64,000 nucleotides of DNA from Actinomadura sp. DC4 (lineage in GTDB: Bacteria > Actinomycetota > Actinomycetes > Streptosporangiales > Streptosporangiaceae): NCBI RefSeq assembly GCF_030406325.1, contig NZ_JAUEQY010000002.1:248001-312000 (forward strand). Direction: 5' to 3'. Shown in pieces: positions 60,451 to 64,000 of the stretch. The stretch's first letter is position 1, and every line of letters starts with the position of its first letter. The notes under the pieces are model-generated. The model ran no database searches. It saw only the letters and a list, made by a program, of their open reading frames with translations, and was not told where the DNA came from. Position numbers and translations under genes: made by a program.

Positions 60451-61950
60451 ATGACAGCGACCATGGATACCGAGACCGCCGAGAGCTTTCAGTCCCTCAA
60501 CCCGGCGACCGGTGAAGTCGTCGGTGAGCATCCGGTCCACGGGGAGGAGGCGGTGAACGCCGCGATCGCGCGCGCCCGTGACGCCGCCGCCTGGTGGGGC
60601 GGGCTCGGGTGGAAAGAGCGCCGGATCCGGCTGCTCAACATCAAGGGGGCGCTCACCCGCTCCCTCAACCGCATCGCGCAGCTCATCCACGAGGAGACCG
60701 GCAAGACCATCGAGGACGCGCAGCTCGAGGTGGTCATGGCGATCACGCACCTCGACTGGGCCGCGCGCAAGGCCGAGAAGGTCCTCGGGCCCCGCGGCGT
60801 CTTCCCCGGCCTCCTGGCGATCAACCAGAAGTGCGTCCTCGAGTACCAGCCGCTCGGTGTCGTCGGGGTCATCGGGCCCTGGAACTACCCGCTCTTCACG
60901 CCGGTGGGCTCGATCGGGTACGCCCTGGCGGCCGGGAACGCCGTCGTCTTCAAGCCCTCGGAGTTCACCCCCGGCGTCGGGCTGCTGCTCGCCGACCTCG
61001 TCGGTCAGGTCGTGCCAGAGCAGCCCATCCTGCAGGTGGTGACCGGCCTGGGCGAGACCGGCGCGGCGCTGACCCGCGGCGCGGTGGACAAAATAGCGTT
61101 CACCGGATCATCCCGTACGGCTCGCAAGGTCATGGCCGCCTGCGCCGAGCGCCTCACGCCCATCGTCGCCGAGTGCGGCGGTAAGGACGCGTTCATCGTC
61201 GACGCCGACGCCGACGTGGAGGGCGCCGCCGAGGCGGCCCTTTGGGGCGCGATGTCCAACGCGGGCCAGACCTGCGTCGGCGTCGAGCGTGTCTACGTCG
61301 TGGATAGCGTCTACGACTCCTTCGTGGGCAAGCTCACCGAGCAGGCGGGCGCGCTGCGCGCCGGCGAGGACCGTACGGCCTCGTACGGGCCGATCACCAT
61401 GCCCGGTCAGCTCGACGTCATCAAGCGGCACATCGACGACGCCGTGGCCAGGGGCGGCAGGGCGGTCGTCGGCGGCCCCGAGTCCGTCAAGGAGCCCTAC
61501 GTCGAGCCGGTCATCCTTCTCGACGTACCCGATGACTCCGCGGCCGTCTGTGAGGAGACGTTCGGGCCGACCATCACCGTGCACCGGGTGAAGAGCGTGG
61601 ACGAGGCCGTCGACCGCGCCAACGCGACCGCGTACGGGCTGGCCGGGGCGGTGTTCTCGGGCAGCAAGGCGACGGCGCTGAGCGCGGCGCGGCGGCTCCG
61701 CAGCGGGATGACCTCGATCAACGCCGTGATCGCCTTCGCGGCCGTGCCGGCGCTGCCGTTCGGCGGGGTCGGCGACTCCGGGTTCGGCCGTATCCACGGC
61801 GCCGACGGCCTGCGGGAGTTCGCCCGCGCCAAGGCGATCACGCGTCAGCGCTTCTCGACGATGAACCTCACCTCGTTCCAGCGCACCGACAAGGACATGG
61901 CCAAGGCGCTGTCGCTCGTCAACATGCTGCACGGCAAGCGCTACAAGTGA
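60451..61950 (+). CDS. Aldehyde dehydrogenase
   Basis: A 499-residue NAD(P)-dependent aldehyde dehydrogenase. The catalytic Cys275 is in NAGQTCVGVERV, Glu241 in IVAECGGKDAF, GPWNYPLF and FKPSEFTP bind cofactor, and FTGSSRTARKVM is the Rossmann loop. The C-terminus NLTSFQRTDKDMAKALSLVNMLHGKRYK is longer than in most ALDHs and could be a membrane-proximal helix; similar tails occur in acyl-aldehyde or succinate-type family members. ATG at 60451 (GTG 60442 possible). It follows the decayed regulator remnant; substrate unknown. Confidence 0.9.
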   Translation: MTATMDTETAESFQSLNPATGEVVGEHPVHGEEAVNAAIARARDAAAWWGGLGWKERRIRLLNIKGALTRSLNRIAQLIHEETGKTIEDAQLEVVMAITHLDWAARKAEKVLGPRGVFPGLLAINQKCVLEYQPLGVVGVIGPWNYPLFTPVGSIGYALAAGNAVVFKPSEFTPGVGLLLADLVGQVVPEQPILQVVTGLGETGAALTRGAVDKIAFTGSSRTARKVMAACAERLTPIVAECGGKDAFIVDADADVEGAAEAALWGAMSNAGQTCVGVERVYVVDSVYDSFVGKLTEQAGALRAGEDRTASYGPITMPGQLDVIKRHIDDAVARGGRAVVGGPESVKEPYVEPVILLDVPDDSAAVCEETFGPTITVHRVKSVDEAVDRANATAYGLAGAVFSGSKATALSAARRLRSGMTSINAVIAFAAVPALPFGGVGDSGFGRIHGADGLREFARAKAITRQRFSTMNLTSFQRTDKDMAKALSLVNMLHGKRYK

Positions 61951-62525
61951 GTTCCGGGCCGCCGGGCCACGCGCCCGGCGGCCGCGGGCTCGCGCAAAGA
62001 GGCCTCCAGGCGCTCCAGGCGGCGTAGCGCCCGCGGCGCCGACAGCCGCATGTACACCATGAGCGCGCCGAAGAAGACGACGCTCGGCACCCCGGTCGTC
62101 ACGCGGTCGCTGACCACGCTCACCACGTCGGCGAGGCCGAGCAGGGCGATCGTCCACGGCCCGTACGTCACCTGCCGCCGCAGCAGACGGCTCCTGCGGA
62201 CGATCATCGAACGCACCGCGGCCTCGTACGCGGGGTCGGCCGGGGGTTCGCCCGTACGGTACGCCCGCGCCATCGCGGTCCGCTCGGCCCGGCTCCACCT
62301 GCGCCGGAACCTGCGGTCGGTCAGGCCGAAGGTGGTCAGGAGGGTCGCCGGCACCCCGAGGATCAGCCCGCCTGCCAGCGCCGCCGGGGCGTCGAGGTCA
62401 GGTACGGTCAGCGCCAGGAACGTCCCGAACCCGGCCGTCGTGACGACAAGGCAGAACGGCGCGAGGGCCCAGGGCGACACCGCTGGCGGCCGTCCCGCCG
62501 ACACTGTTTCCGCGTCTCGCGACAT
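61941..62525 (-). CDS. Hypothetical membrane protein
   Basis: A 194-residue protein with two hydrophobic helix pairs: about 18-38 and 48-68 (LAGGLILGVPATLLTTFGL), then about 125-145 and 148-162. Between them is a basic helical segment (FRRRWSRAERTAMARAYRTGEPPADPAYEAAVRSMIVRR) inside the cell. No family recognised. Its 3' end overlaps the ALDH stop by 10 bases and a GC hairpin (61957-61983). ATG at 62525 is the start. Confidence 0.65.
   Translation of the reverse strand: MSRDAETVSAGRPPAVSPWALAPFCLVVTTAGFGTFLALTVPDLDAPAALAGGLILGVPATLLTTFGLTDRRFRRRWSRAERTAMARAYRTGEPPADPAYEAAVRSMIVRRSRLLRRQVTYGPWTIALLGLADVVSVVSDRVTTGVPSVVFFGALMVYMRLSAPRALRRLERLEASLREPAAAGRVARRPGTHL
61957..61983. terminator. GC-rich hairpin between convergent genes
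   Basis: GGCCGCCGGGC (61957-61967) and GCCCGGCGGCC (61973-61983) pair perfectly over 11 bp with a 5-base loop. It lies just after the ALDH stop and in the last codons of the convergent membrane protein gene. No U tract. Confidence 0.5.
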
Positions 62526-62699
62526 AGCGCAGACACCGTACTAGACCCACGCGGGGGGCTCCTAGGACATGTCTAAGGCGGCCTAAGGCGTTACCTACCT
62601 TGGAGATAGTGCATCGTCCCAATGCAGGGGCACCCGGCTTAGCGCGAATCTTGACATTGCGAGACCGGATCGACCGGTTCGCAGCAGGAGGAGCCGAAA

Positions 62700-62801
62700 A
62701 TGCACCCCGACATCATGCGGGCCATCATCAAGGAGCACGTCCGCGACCTCGGCAACGACGTACGCGACGCTCGTAAGTCCGCGAAGGTCCGCGCGCGGTG
62801 A
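62700..62801 (+). CDS. Small basic protein, 33 residues
   Basis: ATG at 62700, stop TGA at 62799-62801, preceded by the strong ribosome binding site AGGAGGAG at 62686-62693. The product begins MHPDIMRAIIKEHVRDLG and is helical and basic towards the end (RKSAKVRAR). It is followed by a strong hairpin at 62824-62863, so it has its own transcription unit. Small MHPD-type proteins of this sort exist in actinomycetes to my knowledge; function unknown. Confidence 0.65.
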   Translation: MHPDIMRAIIKEHVRDLGNDVRDARKSAKVRAR

Positions 62802-62823
62802 CCCCGCGGCGCATCGCCCGCCG

Positions 62824-62863
62824 AATCCCGCCCAGTCCGGAGTCTGTCCGGACGGGCGGGATT
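62824..62863. terminator. Long hairpin after the small protein gene
   Basis: AATCCCGCCC + GTCCGGA pairs with TCCGGAC + GGGCGGGATT, giving a 17-bp stem interrupted by a single A bulge and a 5-base loop. Located between the small gene and the convergent GMC oxidoreductase; bidirectional terminator without U tract. Confidence 0.75.
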
Positions 62864-62881
62864 CCTCGTTGAGGGGCCCGC

Positions 62882-64000
62882 TCAGTCGCCGGCGGGCAGC
62901 AGGGGCTCGGCGGTCGCCGGGTCGGCGGCCGCCAGCGGCGGCGTGCCGGCGATCAGGTCCGCGGCGCGCTCGGCGATCGCGATGGTCGGGGCGTTGGTGT
63001 TGCCGCGCGGTACGGCCGGCATCACCGAGGCGTCCACGACGCGCAGGCCGTCGATGCCGCGGACGCGCAGCTCCGGGTCACAGACCGAGTCGTCCGTACC
63101 GCCCATCGCGCACGTGCTGGTCGGGTGGTAGAGCGTCACGACCTCGTGGCGCACCCAGTCGGTCACGTCGACGCCCTCGCCCGGCGCCGCCTCGCCGCCG
63201 CCGATCTTGGCGAACGGACGGCAGGTCGCGATCTCCCGCGCCTGCGCGATGCCGCTCAGGAGCACCTGGAGGTCGGCGGGGGCACGCAGGTACGCCGGGT
63301 CGATCAGCGGCTTCCAGCGCGGGTCGGCCGACCGCAGCGTGATGGTGCCCCGGCTCTCCACCGCCACCGCCGTGACGAAGACCGACATCATACGTTCCGC
63401 CACGTCGGTCAGGCCCTGCCCGACGTACGGCGTCCCGAGGATGTGGTACTGCAGGTCGGGAGCGGGCAGGCCCGATGAGGTCCGGACGAAACCGCCGGCC
63501 TCGGCGACGTTGGAGGCGTACGGGCCGCGTCCCAGCGACTGCCAGAGCAGGAAGCTGCGCATGTTGACGCCCTCCCAGATCGCCTTCGTCCCGGGCGTGT
63601 GCCACCGGACCGGCACGATCGGATGGTCCTGCAGTCCCGTACCGACCGAGGGCAGGTCCGCGACCACGTCGATGCCGAGGGAGCGCAGGTGGTCCGCCGG
63701 GCCGAGCCCGGACAGCATGAGGAGCTGCGGGGAGTTGACCGCGCCGCCGCACAGGATGACCTCGCGCTGGGCGAGCGCCTCCTCCTCCTTGCCGCCGGCC
63801 ACGAAGCGGACGCCCGTCGCGCGCCCGTTCTCGATCAGCACCTTGGTGGTGAGCGCGTCGGTGCGCACGGTGAGGTTCGGGCGGTCGAGCACCGGCCGCA
63901 GGTATCCGTCGGCCGTCGACCAGCGCCGTCCGCGCCGCTGGGTGACCTGGTAGTACCCGACGCCGTCCTGCTCGGCGCCGTTGAAGTCGTTGTTGGCCGG
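62882..64000 (-). CDS. GMC family FAD-dependent oxidoreductase (5' end outside window)
   Basis: Partial gene: 372 codons are visible and the reading frame stays open to the window edge, so the N-terminal FAD-binding domain is missing from this view. Visible features: GVGYYQVTQRRGRRWSTADGYL, then RPNLTVRTDALTTKVLIENGRATGV, CGGAVNSPQLLMLSGLGPADHL (GMC signature 2), and the catalytic-site LYHPTSTCAMGG with His, followed by GLRVVDASVMP and GNTNAPTIAIAERAADLI. Choline dehydrogenase/BetA-like alcohol oxidation is likely; the exact substrate is not readable. Confidence 0.9.
   Translation of the reverse strand, partial: PANNDFNGAEQDGVGYYQVTQRRGRRWSTADGYLRPVLDRPNLTVRTDALTTKVLIENGRATGVRFVAGGKEEEALAQREVILCGGAVNSPQLLMLSGLGPADHLRSLGIDVVADLPSVGTGLQDHPIVPVRWHTPGTKAIWEGVNMRSFLLWQSLGRGPYASNVAEAGGFVRTSSGLPAPDLQYHILGTPYVGQGLTDVAERMMSVFVTAVAVESRGTITLRSADPRWKPLIDPAYLRAPADLQVLLSGIAQAREIATCRPFAKIGGGEAAPGEGVDVTDWVRHEVVTLYHPTSTCAMGGTDDSVCDPELRVRGIDGLRVVDASVMPAVPRGNTNAPTIAIAERAADLIAGTPPLAAADPATAEPLLPAGD

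Noticed and set aside
61957-61983. Hairpin as an attachment site or mobile-element end
   Set aside because: Single, GC-rich, between convergent genes and without flanking duplication; a terminator-like structure is simpler.

Overview
The window is chromosomal DNA from a high-GC actinomycete. Most genes use GTG or ATG starts, third positions are almost all G or C, and the gene content is typical: NucS mismatch endonuclease, CysM/CysO/Mec cysteine pathway, DivIVA/Scy-FilP-like coiled coil, DUF3039, DUF2017, F420-type oxidoreductase, MEDS-domain regulators. The gene order recalls both Mycobacterium (pncB-clpS-DUF2017-mec-cysO-cysM-murI-MBL-rph-rdgB) and Streptomyces (Scy/FilP-like gene, mce, thiolase, meaB). 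A filamentous Streptosporangiales-like genus is the best guess. I see no rRNA, tRNA, CRISPR array, IS element or prophage.

Layout. 1-5.8 kb: an SDR, then a complete alkanesulfonate operon (permease, ATPase, binding lipoprotein, SsuD monooxygenase, SsuE reductase, second flavin reductase), preceded by a previously untracked 27-residue Cys-containing leader peptide. 5.8-7.6 kb: two MEDS-domain proteins, one fused to STAS and one to an anti-sigma-type kinase. 7.7-20.4 kb, minus strand: the conserved rdgB-rph-MBL-murI and cysM-cysO-mec-DUF2017-clpS block, interrupted between murI and cysM by a 6.9-kb segment. That segment holds a thioesterase, a self-regulated Clp_N/HTH gene with two palindromic operators, and an oppositely oriented four-gene operon: XRE regulator, TIR-domain protein, four-helix membrane protein, zinc-ribbon membrane protein. 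20.4-23.4 kb: NAD salvage (pncB, pncA), gluconokinase, an F420-type oxidoreductase divergent from a TetR gene. 24-26 kb: a type VII secretion-like pair ending in a C39-like cysteine peptidase domain. 26-34.4 kb: helicase, secreted M43 metalloprotease, DUF3039, YqgE, an LPHTG cell-wall protein, malic enzyme, nucleotide-kinase-like protein, thioredoxin-TPR protein, VapBC-type toxin-antitoxin. 34.4-45.7 kb: isobutyryl-CoA mutase large subunit with a MarR gene and palindromic operator, a degenerate ABC pair, membrane proteins, then meaB, thiolase and methylmalonyl-CoA epimerase. 45.9-49 kb: coiled-coil polarity-type protein with a strong intrinsic terminator, and an AI-2E-family permease. 49-56 kb: hydrolases, two-module 3-hydroxyacyl-CoA dehydrogenase, NucS, SDR/TetR pair, M50-like protease. 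56-59.6 kb: ABC exporter co-transcribed with a NarL-type two-component system. 59.6-64 kb: decayed NB-ARC remnant, aldehyde dehydrogenase, a 33-residue small protein and a GMC oxidoreductase cut by the window edge.

The most interesting part is the TIR operon. The C-terminus of the TIR protein and the N-terminus of the next protein carry almost the same short motif (consensus AxIGVQGTVxG[ND]V). This looks like a paired homotypic (amyloid/RHIM-like) signalling motif linking a NAD-consuming effector to a membrane protein. This reading is inference from the sequence.
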